Assembly: GCA_024226315.1 (NCBI GenBank)
Contig: JAAELT010000369.1
Location: forward strand, 1 to 33,795
From: a bacterium
GTDB lineage: Bacteria > Acidobacteriota > Thermoanaerobaculia > Multivoradales > J023
DNA: 33,795 nt
Reading direction: 5' to 3'
The notes beneath the pieces are model-generated. The model had not been told where the DNA came from and searched no databases. It saw nothing but the letters and a program-made list of their open reading frames with translations. Positions within the stretch are counted from its first letter, which is position 1, and each line of letters opens with the position of its first letter. The translations under genes and the position numbers were made by a program. Below are positions 15,193-23,222 of this stretch, one piece after another.

Positions 15193-16751
15193 TTGCCGTA
15201 CGGGTGATGCTTGGCCTGGCGGAAGTAGGAGTGCCAGTACTCGTAGGTGCGCACGTCGTCGGGGATGCCGAAGTTGATCAGGTGCTCGACGTCGAAGACG
15301 CGGGCGCGGCGGCCCTGTTCGACGAGGACCTCGATCGAAGTGTCGACATAGAGCTCCTTGTTGATCCTGCGGTCCTCGGCGATCATCCGGTCGGCGGCTT
15401 CGGTGAAGAAACGGGCTTTGCGGAACCAGAAGATGCCGATGATACCGGGGTCGCCGCGCACGTCGTCCGAGATCGGCTGCTTACAGGAGATGCTCCGGAC
15501 GCCGTCGGCGTCGGCGCGCACCCAGCCGTAGTGGGTAGGGTTGCGGTTGGCGTGGGGATGGTTGCGGAAGGTCCACACCAGGCAGTCGATCTCGGGGTCG
15601 GCGGTCAGCTCGCGGTAGCGATCCTCGTCGAAGACCACCGCGGCGTCGCAGCAGCCGATCAGGAGCGGCGCCTCAAGGTCCAGCCGGTCGCGGGCCAGCA
15701 GGCAGGTGGCGGCCTGGCCTTCCGTGAGACGCTCGACGGGCACGACCTCGACGTCACGGCCCGACGATGCGAGCCGCTCGCGCAGGCGAGGAGCAGACAG
15801 ATGCGCGGAGCGCACCAGGGCGATCCAGCGCTCGGCGGCGGGCAGGGCCCCCAGGCTGCGCTCGATCATCGGCACGCCGGCGACCGGCACCAGGGGTTTG
15901 GGCACGGTGTAGCCCTCGCGCTGGAAACGCATCCCTTCGCCGGCCATCGGGATCAGGTGGGTCGCCGCCGACGGCTCGGCGCTCGGACGCCGGCCTGCGT
16001 GGCGGGCGAAGTAGTCGCTCCAGGCCTGGTATTCCTCGAGATCCTCGGGCGTCCCCCACTGCAGGAAGTAGTCGAGCTCGTAGATGAAGACCGGCAAGTC
16101 CTGCTCGACCAGCAGGTTGTAGGGGGTGCTGGCGTAGAACTCGCCGCCGGTGCTCAGATCCCGCTCGACGGCATCGCGGAAGGTACGCTTCATCAGGGCG
16201 CCGCTCTGGAAGTAGTAGGTGCCCGAGGAGGCGTACTCGTTCATCCGGTCGTCGGTGAAGCAGCCCTTCTCGCGAATCTCGCGCATGTAGCCGTCTTCCT
16301 CGCGCATGTAGGCGTAGAGGTTGGGACCCAGGGAGTGCGGGTGGAAGCCGCGGTAGGCGGTGAGGCTGCCGGCACAGCCCAGCTCGGCGACTCTTGCCTT
16401 GTAGTCGGCATAATCCCAGCCGACCGAGAAGTCGCAGTAGTTGAGGGTCACCGGCTCCGAGTCGGAGATGTGGCCGGCGGCGCGCAGCACCGCTGCCACC
16501 GGGCCGAGCTTGTGGGGTGCAATGGCGACGATCGAAGCGCCTGGGACCAGGGACTCGAGGGTGGCGCGTAGCGGTGTCGCCTCCAGGTGGTCGCCGGCGC
16601 AGATGAAGACGAAGTCGCTCTCGCCGGGGAACATGCCGACCACGTGCTCGACCATCGGCCGGCCGTCGACCTCGATCAGCGGCTTGATGTCGCGGTAGCC
16701 GGCCCTCTGGAAGCGGGCGCCGCGGCCCGACATGGGGATCACGATCTGCAT
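15189..16751 (-). CDS. Tandem two-domain sugar-phosphate nucleotidyltransferase
   Basis: The 520-residue protein contains two full NTP-transferase (GT-A fold) domains. Domain 1 (1-255) starts VIPMSGRGARFQRAGY with Lys23 in IKPLIEVDG and a metal-type Asp107 in NYCDF. Domain 2 (265-520) starts LIPMAGEGMRFQREGY with Lys285 in PKPLVPVAG and Asp369 in GCCDA. Both keep the nucleotide loop and KPL signature of RmlA/GalU/GlmU-type enzymes, so both may be active, perhaps on two phosphates. The domains are clearly diverged paralogues (WGTPEDLEEY in one, FGIPDDVRTY in the other). Members activate a sugar or polyol phosphate to an NDP form in the cytoplasm. The ATG lies 13 bases inside the aldolase gene's end, with GAGGTGA upstream. 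Substrates are unknown. Confidence 0.85.
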   Translation of the reverse strand: MQIVIPMSGRGARFQRAGYRDIKPLIEVDGRPMVEHVVGMFPGESDFVFICAGDHLEATPLRATLESLVPGASIVAIAPHKLGPVAAVLRAAGHISDSEPVTLNYCDFSVGWDYADYKARVAELGCAGSLTAYRGFHPHSLGPNLYAYMREEDGYMREIREKGCFTDDRMNEYASSGTYYFQSGALMKRTFRDAVERDLSTGGEFYASTPYNLLVEQDLPVFIYELDYFLQWGTPEDLEEYQAWSDYFARHAGRRPSAEPSAATHLIPMAGEGMRFQREGYTVPKPLVPVAGVPMIERSLGALPAAERWIALVRSAHLSAPRLRERLASSGRDVEVVPVERLTEGQAATCLLARDRLDLEAPLLIGCCDAAVVFDEDRYRELTADPEIDCLVWTFRNHPHANRNPTHYGWVRADADGVRSISCKQPISDDVRGDPGIIGIFWFRKARFFTEAADRMIAEDRRINKELYVDTSIEVLVEQGRRARVFDVEHLINFGIPDDVRTYEYWHSYFRQAKHHPYGK

Positions 16752-17908
16752 GGTTCACCTCGGCGCTGGGCCAGCTTCTGGCGGTACTGCTCCGATTCCA
16801 TCGCCAACAGCTCGTCGACCTCGCGGGTTTGCAGATAGCGGGGTTGGTCGCGGCGGGCGATCAGCTCGTGGATCAGGACGTTGGCGAGCAGGTTCTCTTC
16901 CATGAAATCCAGGCTCGCCTCGTTCGGCGCCACGAGCACGACGCCTTCGCCTTCGAGCGCCACCACGGCCTTGGCCGGCAGCTCTTCCGCTGGTTGCGCT
17001 TTCCCGTGCTCATGCAGCCAATCCGCCGGCGGCGTCGACGCGGCGAGCTGCCGGCACAGGTGAACGCCGTAGATCGCGTCGTCCGGCACCAGAGGGCCGC
17101 CGGTCAGCGGCTGGTCCCGGCGGACCGCCGCCAGCAGGGCGCGTCTGCGGGCCGGACGGGCCACGGCGGCGTGGCCGACGCGGTCGAAGATCGCCTGCAG
17201 GTCCCGCGCCCAGCGCGTTGTCACGGACGTCGGCTCACCGAGCTCACAGGCATCGCCGGGAAGCGAGCCGAAGAACTGCTCGCCCCGGCCGGCCAGGGCT
17301 CGGGTGTCGCGGATCGCCGTATCGACGTCGGCCGAGGTGGTGATCAGCCCGTGGTTGCCGAGCACGATCCGAGTCGGCTGATGGCCGTGCTCCGCGAGGT
17401 GGGCCGCACAGCTCTCGGCCACCGCCCGGGCAAGGGGGTATCCCGGCGCGGCGTAGGGCACCCAGGCGGTGTCCGCGCCCGCCTCCTCTTGGCAGGCCGC
17501 CTGGCCCTCGCGCGAGCAGGTGAAGGCGTTGAGGTAGATCGGGTGGGTGTGGAGCACCACCCGGTCGAGCAGCAGGTGAAAGCCGGTCTCCATGGACGGC
17601 CGCGGGCCGCCCTCGTCGGGCAGCAGGCCACGCACGCGGCGCACCGTCTCGTCGTGGGCGGCGAGGGGCGCCAGGTCCGCCAGCTCGGGCTCCTCCATGA
17701 TCTGGCGCAGGGCCGGCAGATCCATGTCCAGGTACCCGGCCTCCCCGGTGACATCGGCGAGGCGGAAGCCCGAGGCCTTGATCAGCAGCCGCGAGCCGGC
17801 GGCCGTCTTCACCGAGGTATTGCCTCCCGCGCCCTGGGCCAGCAGCAGGTCGCTGCCGGCGAAGCGGGAGACCGCCACCAGGTCCCGGATCTCAGCCTCC
17901 GCGGGCAC
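16739..17908 (-). CDS. Class II aldolase/adducin-family protein
   Basis: The 389-residue protein has an N-terminal class II aldolase domain with the phosphate-binding GGNTSVK (28-34) and IKASG (43-47), the catalytic Glu107 in SMETGFH, the zinc histidines His120 and His122 in VLHTHP, and the third histidine in GNHG (His186). All expected active-site residues are present. The C-terminal ~160 residues form an extra domain (PDDAIYGVHL, VALEGEGVVLVAPNEASLDF) seen in longer aldolase-like proteins of capsule clusters. The family makes or breaks ketose phosphates from DHAP and an aldehyde, or epimerises pentulose phosphates. GTG at 17908 overlaps the HAD gene by 17 bases and has GGGGAGGTG seven bases upstream. 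Its place between a phosphatase and a nucleotidyltransferase suggests a biosynthetic, not catabolic, role. Confidence 0.82.
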   Translation of the reverse strand: MPAEAEIRDLVAVSRFAGSDLLLAQGAGGNTSVKTAAGSRLLIKASGFRLADVTGEAGYLDMDLPALRQIMEEPELADLAPLAAHDETVRRVRGLLPDEGGPRPSMETGFHLLLDRVVLHTHPIYLNAFTCSREGQAACQEEAGADTAWVPYAAPGYPLARAVAESCAAHLAEHGHQPTRIVLGNHGLITTSADVDTAIRDTRALAGRGEQFFGSLPGDACELGEPTSVTTRWARDLQAIFDRVGHAAVARPARRRALLAAVRRDQPLTGGPLVPDDAIYGVHLCRQLAASTPPADWLHEHGKAQPAEELPAKAVVALEGEGVVLVAPNEASLDFMEENLLANVLIHELIARRDQPRYLQTREVDELLAMESEQYRQKLAQRRGEPCRS

Positions 17909-18614
17909 GGCGCAGCACCTCCCCCAACTCTTCCCAGCTCGCGACTGTATGGGCGGCGCGGCCGCGGTCGTTTCCGTCGTTTCCCGGGCGCCGGAACCAG
18001 ACGAAGGGTAGCCCGCGGGCCTCGGCCATCGGCAGATCGTGACGCAAGCTGTCGCCCACCACCCAGGCCGATTCCGGGCCCGCTCCCAGCCGCTCCAACG
18101 CCAGGTCCACGAGGGCGGCGTCGGGCTTCTCGACTCCTGCCTCCTCGGTGGTCAGCAGCACGTCTGCCGCGTCTTCCAGGCCGAGAAGCCGGAGCTTCTG
18201 CATCTGCCGCCGGGTGGTGAAGCTGGTGATCCACGCGGTGGCCAGGCCCCACGCCCGCACCTCGGCCAGGAGCTCGGCGCAGCCCTCGTCGCGACGCATG
18301 GCGGCATAGTAGCCCCGCCAGTAGGCTTCCTGCAGGGCCCGGGACGCTCCGAGACGCGAGCCGCCGAACTGACTCTCGAGCATCGTCTTGAAATAGAGCA
18401 ACCGGCTGTGAGCGGCGGCCTGGCGCCCGATCTGGCATTTGAGGTCGGCGCGCGCCGCCGCGTAATCGTGCTCGAAGCGCTCCGCGTCGTTCCACGCGTC
18501 GTCGATCTCGGCAGCGGCGGCCGCCGCTGAAGCCAGGCCCTGCCGGTGGCACGGCTCGTAGGCGTAGACGGTGTCGTCGAGGTCGAGCAGCAGGATACGG
18601 GGCGCGGTGCTCAT
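17892..18614 (-). CDS. HAD-superfamily hydrolase (probable sugar phosphatase)
   Basis: The 240-residue protein carries all four HAD motifs: I, LLLDLDDTVYAYE with Asp11 and Asp13; II, ITSFT; III, Lys in GVEKPDAAL; IV, VVGDSLRHDL. A helical C1-type cap lies between motifs I and II, so small phosphorylated molecules are the likely substrates. It resembles subfamily IA phosphatases. ATG at 18614 overlaps the stop of the upstream gene (ATGA); a further in-frame start at 18653 would overlap that gene by over 40 bases and adds a sequence that does not look like the family. In this operon it could remove a phosphate from the aldol product before or after activation. Confidence 0.85.
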   Translation of the reverse strand: MSTAPRILLLDLDDTVYAYEPCHRQGLASAAAAAAEIDDAWNDAERFEHDYAAARADLKCQIGRQAAAHSRLLYFKTMLESQFGGSRLGASRALQEAYWRGYYAAMRRDEGCAELLAEVRAWGLATAWITSFTTRRQMQKLRLLGLEDAADVLLTTEEAGVEKPDAALVDLALERLGAGPESAWVVGDSLRHDLPMAEARGLPFVWFRRPGNDGNDRGRAAHTVASWEELGEVLRRARGG

Positions 18615-19198
18615 GCCTGGTGGCCGCTCCAGTCCTCGGGGAAGTCGGTACACACGGCGTCTACGGCCATGCCTTCGAGCTGGCGGCGATAGGCCTGGAT
18701 GGTGTCGCGCGGATGGCGTTGCAGCTCCGGCGAGACCAGGCAGATCTTGAAATGCTCCGTCAGCCGCCGGTGGCTGGCGCGATCCAGAGGCAGGTGGGTG
18801 AAACAGTCAACCCACACCCAGTCCGCCAGACCGGCGAAGGCGAGCGCGAATTCGATCGGCTCGTACTCGGAGTAGCGTACCGCCACGCGTCGCTCGCCGC
18901 GCCGGGCGAGCCCCACCAGGGTGGGGTTGGCGACGTCGAGGAAGAAAAAGTCCTCGATGTCGTGGCGGCCGGCCAGCTCGAGGATCCGACCCTCCAGGCC
19001 ATCGCACTTGACGTTGAAGATCACGGTCGCGTGGCGCACGCCGGCGAGGAAATCGTTCAGCCGTTCACCGCCCTCGAGTGGGTCGTGAGCCAGTACCAGA
19101 TCGCCGTCGTAGTCACGGACGTCGATCTCCACGCCGTGTTCGGCGGGCACCCGGCGCAGGTGCTCCAGCGTGTTTACACGATGATCGATCAACAACAT
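18611..19198 (-). CDS. Glycerophosphodiester phosphodiesterase-like TIM-barrel protein
   Basis: The 195-residue protein is shorter than usual GDPDs (~240-260) but shows their active-site spacing: LLIDHRVNTLEHL (His6), GVEIDVRDYDG (Glu24, Asp26) and LVLAHDPLEGG (His38), then a lysine in FNVKCDGLEG and a final barrel strand VDAVCTDFPEDW. The Glu/Asp pair and both histidines of the GDPD metal site are present. GDPD enzymes hydrolyse glycerophosphodiesters; proteins of this small type turn up in polysaccharide operons beside nucleotidyltransferases and may act on an NDP-linked or phosphodiester sugar. The start is ATG at 19198; it lies 43 bases after the GT-C gene's stop and overlaps the HAD gene by four bases. 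Confidence 0.7.
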   Translation of the reverse strand: MLLIDHRVNTLEHLRRVPAEHGVEIDVRDYDGDLVLAHDPLEGGERLNDFLAGVRHATVIFNVKCDGLEGRILELAGRHDIEDFFFLDVANPTLVGLARRGERRVAVRYSEYEPIEFALAFAGLADWVWVDCFTHLPLDRASHRRLTEHFKICLVSPELQRHPRDTIQAYRRQLEGMAVDAVCTDFPEDWSGHQA

Positions 19199-19241
19199 CC
19201 CGGCCGGCGATCATACCGCGCGGGCGCGAGTACTTCAGGCG

Positions 19242-21128
19242 CTACTCGGGAGCGGCCCGCGCGGCGGCCTGGCTGCGGGCAAACTGCGCCTCTTCCATGC
19301 TCAAGAAACCCAGGTGCTCGGCCGTCGACTCGATTCGCTGAGCTGGGGCAAGGACGCGCTGCCGGGTCATGAGCTCCATGGAGTCGCGACAGCGGTGGAG
19401 CTCACGCCCGCCGGTCTCGGGATCGAGCCGGTAGTACCAGCACTGCCGGTAGGCATATCGCTTCATCAGGGCGGGCAAATACCTGGGCGCTCCACGCGGG
19501 TACGTGACAATCGGGTCTCCGTCGTGGCGCAAGCGCGCTGGGAACGACCACACCCAGCCGAAACGGATCGACTCTTCGAAGCCGTTCTCGTGGATCAGCA
19601 GGGCCGGCGGCTCGATCCGCGCCATGACCTCCTCGGCCGGTGTGTGGATGGCCGTCACCAGGCGGTCGAGACGCGCGACGTTCTCCCACACGAAGCTGGT
19701 CGTCCCCACGGCGAAGTGCACGATCAGCACCGCGGTGACGGCCGTCGGCCAGCGCGCCAGCGCGCGAACGACGGCGTGAGCGCCCAGAATCGCGGCTGGG
19801 AGCAGCAACTCGAAGTAGTAGATCGGCCCGGTCTCCGAGATGCCGGTCGAGTAGTAGGGCGCGTTCAACAACACCAGCGCCGCGGCCCCGAGCAGCCATG
19901 GCCCGGCGCCCCGCAGGGGTCGGCCGAGGACGAGCCAGGCGACGATCAGACCGAGACTGAGCGGCCAGCCGAGCCACCAGCCGTTGAGCTGGACGGCCAC
20001 CACGGCCAGGTTCTCGAGCGCGGTCCACGGAGTGTGGATGAAATCGATCCCCCCGACATGGCCGAACCCGAAGTTCTCGAGTGGAAAGAACCGGTACCAG
20101 GGAAGGACCAGCGGCGAGCCGAACAGGGCGTGGTTGTAGGCGCCGATCAGGACCAGCCACGCAGAGCCGGAGCCGACCAGCGCGGCGACACCGCCCCAAT
20201 GCCGGCGCCTCAGCAGCCGGTAGAGTGCCGTCAGGCCGATCACCATGCCGATCGGCACTACTACCTGGGGCCGCACCGTCAACCCGAAGCCGAGCGCGCC
20301 GCCGGCGAGGAGCGCGCCGCCGATCGGCCTCTCGCGCCGCGCCCATTGGGCGCCGAGCCCGGCGAGGACCAGGCAGGTGAACGTCGTGGTGTGCGACAGG
20401 GCGAGCGCGTTGGTGAGCATGAACATCGGCGAGACGGCGACCAGGATCGTCGCCCAGCTCGCCACCTCGGCACCGGCGTCGTGGCACACGACGCGAAACC
20501 AGGCCCACAACGCCAGTGGCGCCAGCAGCAGGTGCATGAGGGCTGGCAACCCGAGAAACGTGCCTGGTACCTGGACCAGCGGCTCGCCGAACAGATACTT
20601 GCCGGTGGCCCCGAGGTTCGTCCAGATGGTGAACACCTCCCAGCCCCAGGGCGGCACGGTGTCCTCCGCCAGTTTGCCGCTCGCCAGGATATCGGCCTGC
20701 TGCTTGTAGACCAGCTCGTCGTCGACGATCGCCCGGCCCTCGAGCACCGTCGCCATTACCAGCGCTGTCACCACCACCGAGACCCCGACGGCGACGATCA
20801 GAATCCGCTTCATGGCCTCCGGCCCGGGCGGCTCGATACGGCGCCGCACCTTCGCCAGCACGAACGCCAGACAGGCCAGGGCGGGTCCGAGAACGAACAG
20901 GCGGCCGATGTGGCGCATGAGCTGCTCGAAGGTAAAGCCCCGCATCGGCGCAAACGGCAGCGGATCGGTCATGAACGGAAAGTAGGCGAACTCCTGCGGC
21001 CCGCGGGGCAGGAGCTGCTCGAGCCACAGATAAATCGCCCCGGCGGCCAGCGCGAAGACGGCGGCGACGACGGTCAGCGACCCGCGGCGGGAAGGGTCAT
21101 GCAGCGAAAACGTGCGGTCGCGGGACAA
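19242..21128 (-). CDS. GT-C membrane glycosyltransferase, first gene of the large minus operon
   Basis: The 628-residue polytopic protein has an early acidic loop (AIVDDELVYKQQADIL, Asp136/Asp137/Glu138), some ten to twelve helices and a long extracytoplasmic C-terminal half (WVWSFPARLRHDGDPIVTYP and onward). It is PMT/ArnT-like and a paralogue of the protein at 4786-6630. A polyprenyl-phosphate sugar is the expected donor. TTG at 21128 was chosen because GGAGGAA lies a few bases upstream and a -10 element about 26 bases upstream. As the promoter-proximal gene it ties membrane transfer to the synthesis and activation genes downstream. The acceptor is unknown. Confidence 0.8.
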   Translation of the reverse strand: MSRDRTFSLHDPSRRGSLTVVAAVFALAAGAIYLWLEQLLPRGPQEFAYFPFMTDPLPFAPMRGFTFEQLMRHIGRLFVLGPALACLAFVLAKVRRRIEPPGPEAMKRILIVAVGVSVVVTALVMATVLEGRAIVDDELVYKQQADILASGKLAEDTVPPWGWEVFTIWTNLGATGKYLFGEPLVQVPGTFLGLPALMHLLLAPLALWAWFRVVCHDAGAEVASWATILVAVSPMFMLTNALALSHTTTFTCLVLAGLGAQWARRERPIGGALLAGGALGFGLTVRPQVVVPIGMVIGLTALYRLLRRRHWGGVAALVGSGSAWLVLIGAYNHALFGSPLVLPWYRFFPLENFGFGHVGGIDFIHTPWTALENLAVVAVQLNGWWLGWPLSLGLIVAWLVLGRPLRGAGPWLLGAAALVLLNAPYYSTGISETGPIYYFELLLPAAILGAHAVVRALARWPTAVTAVLIVHFAVGTTSFVWENVARLDRLVTAIHTPAEEVMARIEPPALLIHENGFEESIRFGWVWSFPARLRHDGDPIVTYPRGAPRYLPALMKRYAYRQCWYYRLDPETGGRELHRCRDSMELMTRQRVLAPAQRIESTAEHLGFLSMEEAQFARSQAAARAAPE

Positions 21129-21153
21129 GGTTCCTCCGTTGGAATCAGTCGAA

Positions 21154-21162
21154 ATGCTATCA
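21154..21162 (-). promoter_or_regulatory. Extended -10 promoter element (TGATAGCAT) of the large minus operon
   Basis: Minus strand TG (21162-21161) and TAGCAT (21159-21154) in the context CTGATAGCATTT, identical over 12 bases to the element at 12274-12285. Predicted transcription start near 21147, leader about 19 bases before the TTG at 21128. No convincing -35. Confidence 0.55.
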
Positions 21163-21196
21163 GCCGGGGCCGTGACGGAACCGAGCCGCGCTGCTG

Positions 21197-21205
21197 TGCT
21201 ACCTT
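21197..21205 (+). promoter_or_regulatory. Extended -10 promoter element (TGCTACCTT), divergent
   Basis: TG at 21197-21198 and TACCTT at 21200-21205 resemble the TGCTACCAT before the gene at 4786. Together with the minus-strand element about 40 bases away it makes a compact divergent promoter region (21129-21260). Leader about 48 bases to the ATG at 21261. Confidence 0.45.
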
Positions 21206-21260
21206 CTCACCGGTGTTCGCCGCATGAGATCTCCCCGATCCTGCCCTCGGCCTGATAGAG

Positions 21261-23222
21261 ATGATTCGCAAGCTCCTCAACCAACCGGTAACGACTGGGT
21301 CGCTGCTCGTCATCCTGGGCTCGTGCCACCTTCTGTTCTCCTTCTTCGTCAACCCCCCCGGGTACTTGACCTACGACTCGGGAACGTACCACTACATGGC
21401 CAAGACCTTCGCCACCACCGGTGGATTCGAGGTCTGGAACGGTTTCGAAGAGCACCCCTCACCCGAGCTGGCCACCGCCCAGTTGAGGATCAACAAGGGC
21501 AGACTGGTCGCCCAATATCCCGAGTTCCTGAGCATCCTGGCCTACCCGTTCTACGTCAGCCTGGGGTATCCGGGCTTGTTCGTCATCAACGCCCTGGCCT
21601 TCCTGGGCATCAATGCCCTGATCTACCAGTTGGCGCTCCTGCTCCTCGGCCGGCGGCGGATCGCCCTGGTGTCGATGGGCGTGTACTCGCTGGGGTCCTT
21701 CGCCTGGGAATACTCCCAAACCTCCTATCCCCATCTGTCGTCTACGTTCTTCGTTCTCCTGGCTGCCTACCTCACGGCCCTCTCGGCCATGGCACGGCCG
21801 CCGCGAGCCACCTTGCTGCCGGCTCTGGGCGCTGGGCTGGCGCTGGGCGTGGCCGCCGGTATCCGGCTCGATTCCTTCTTCGCCGCCCCCGTGGTCTTCC
21901 TCCCGTTCCTGCTGTCGAAGCCGCTTCGCCCTGCCCAGGCGGCGATGGCGACGGCAGGGCTGATCCCTCCGCTGGGCCTGATTTCGCTGATCAACGTGGA
22001 CAAATTCGGATCGCCCATGCCGTTCGCCTACGGCACCACCGGCCGCGCCTACCACGCCGACCTGGGGGTGTATGTCGCCCCGGCCCTGCTCGCGCTCGCC
22101 GTGCTCGCGGCGATCTTCGTCTGGATTCGGCTGCCCGGCACGCTCAAACCGAGAGCCCTGATGCTCGGGGGGGTCGCGGCGATTGTTGCTCTCGTGCTCT
22201 ATGGGCCGCAGCTCGCGGGCCAGGCGGTCAAGCTGGCCGATGGCGCCTATCAGATCATCGTCGACATGAGAATCCGGGACCTTGGGATCCAGGAAGCCGC
22301 CCTCAGGCGCAGCCCGAGCGGCGCCATGATCTACCTCGACAACGTCAAGAAGTCGTTGCTGCAGAGTTGCCCCTATCTGGTGATTCTGGCCTTCACACTG
22401 GCGGACGTCGTCCGGAGAAAATCCAACTATCGCCGGTTGGCATTCCTGTTCATCGTACCCGCGGTGTTCACCTGTTTCTTCTCCTATCTCGCCTGGCACG
22501 GCAGCATTGCCTTGAACATGCGCTACCTCAACCCGATCCTGCCGTTCACCTCGATTCTCGCGGCTCACGCGTGGGTCGCCCGCGCCGGGCACGTGCCCGG
22601 GAAGAGGGCCGCGCGCCTAGGCGTCTACAGCTTCACGATCCTGTGTCTGCTCTGCGTGCTGGTGCCCCGATCGCCGGAGCGTCAGGAAGCCTGGTTTCTC
22701 ACCGCTCCCCTGATCCTGGCGCTCGCGATACTCGTCGCCGAAGGCTGCCGGAGGCTGCAATGGCTGGAGCCGCTGAGCCGCAACGGCGTCGCCTACCTGC
22801 TGCTGTTCGCCTTCGCCTGGGCCGGCGCGGTCACCTTCAGCAACGACTACCCCGCCTCGGCGGACCACCGGGAGCATCACCTCTCCGAATCACAGCGCCT
22901 CAGACCACTCATTCGCGACGACTCTCTGATCGTCTCGACCATACCTGACACCTGCTGGGGGCTCCTCGACCAGGTCGAGCGGCTGCGCATCGCCAACCCT
23001 CGCGAAGACCGCTATCGGAGCTTCCAGCAGCTGGTCTCTTTCCACCTCACCGCGGGCCGACCGGTCTATCTGGTGTATCCGCCCAACGACTTCGCCGAGG
23101 ACGTGCCCGAGCTCGAGCTCGCACCTTTCGATCTCAAGGTTCTCCGACTCTGGCCGGGGCTCGTCGCACTGCAGGCCATTCCAAAGGAACCGCTGGCCGG
23201 ACCCGCACCCACGAAACCATGA
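21261..23222 (+). CDS. GT-C membrane glycosyltransferase
   Basis: The 653-residue protein has an N-terminal helix, a first loop with GYLTYDSGTYHYMAKTFA (Asp39) in the position of the GT-C catalytic acid, then about ten to eleven helices (for example LGYPGLFVINALAFLGINAL) and a C-terminal soluble part (SLIVSTIPDTCWGLLDQVE). It belongs to the broad GT39-like group with no close named relative that I recognise. It is unlike the 4786 and 19242 paralogues in its loop and C-terminus, so it probably has a different donor or acceptor. It is transcribed divergently from the big minus operon and overlaps the next gene by four bases (ATGA). Confidence 0.78.
   Translation: MIRKLLNQPVTTGSLLVILGSCHLLFSFFVNPPGYLTYDSGTYHYMAKTFATTGGFEVWNGFEEHPSPELATAQLRINKGRLVAQYPEFLSILAYPFYVSLGYPGLFVINALAFLGINALIYQLALLLLGRRRIALVSMGVYSLGSFAWEYSQTSYPHLSSTFFVLLAAYLTALSAMARPPRATLLPALGAGLALGVAAGIRLDSFFAAPVVFLPFLLSKPLRPAQAAMATAGLIPPLGLISLINVDKFGSPMPFAYGTTGRAYHADLGVYVAPALLALAVLAAIFVWIRLPGTLKPRALMLGGVAAIVALVLYGPQLAGQAVKLADGAYQIIVDMRIRDLGIQEAALRRSPSGAMIYLDNVKKSLLQSCPYLVILAFTLADVVRRKSNYRRLAFLFIVPAVFTCFFSYLAWHGSIALNMRYLNPILPFTSILAAHAWVARAGHVPGKRAARLGVYSFTILCLLCVLVPRSPERQEAWFLTAPLILALAILVAEGCRRLQWLEPLSRNGVAYLLLFAFAWAGAVTFSNDYPASADHREHHLSESQRLRPLIRDDSLIVSTIPDTCWGLLDQVERLRIANPREDRYRSFQQLVSFHLTAGRPVYLVYPPNDFAEDVPELELAPFDLKVLRLWPGLVALQAIPKEPLAGPAPTKP

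Noticed and set aside
19314..21227. Plus-strand ORF (637 residues) opposite the GT-C gene at 19242-21128
   Set aside because: Antisense shadow rich in Gln, Arg, Glu and Gly; the minus strand has clear helices and the DDE loop.
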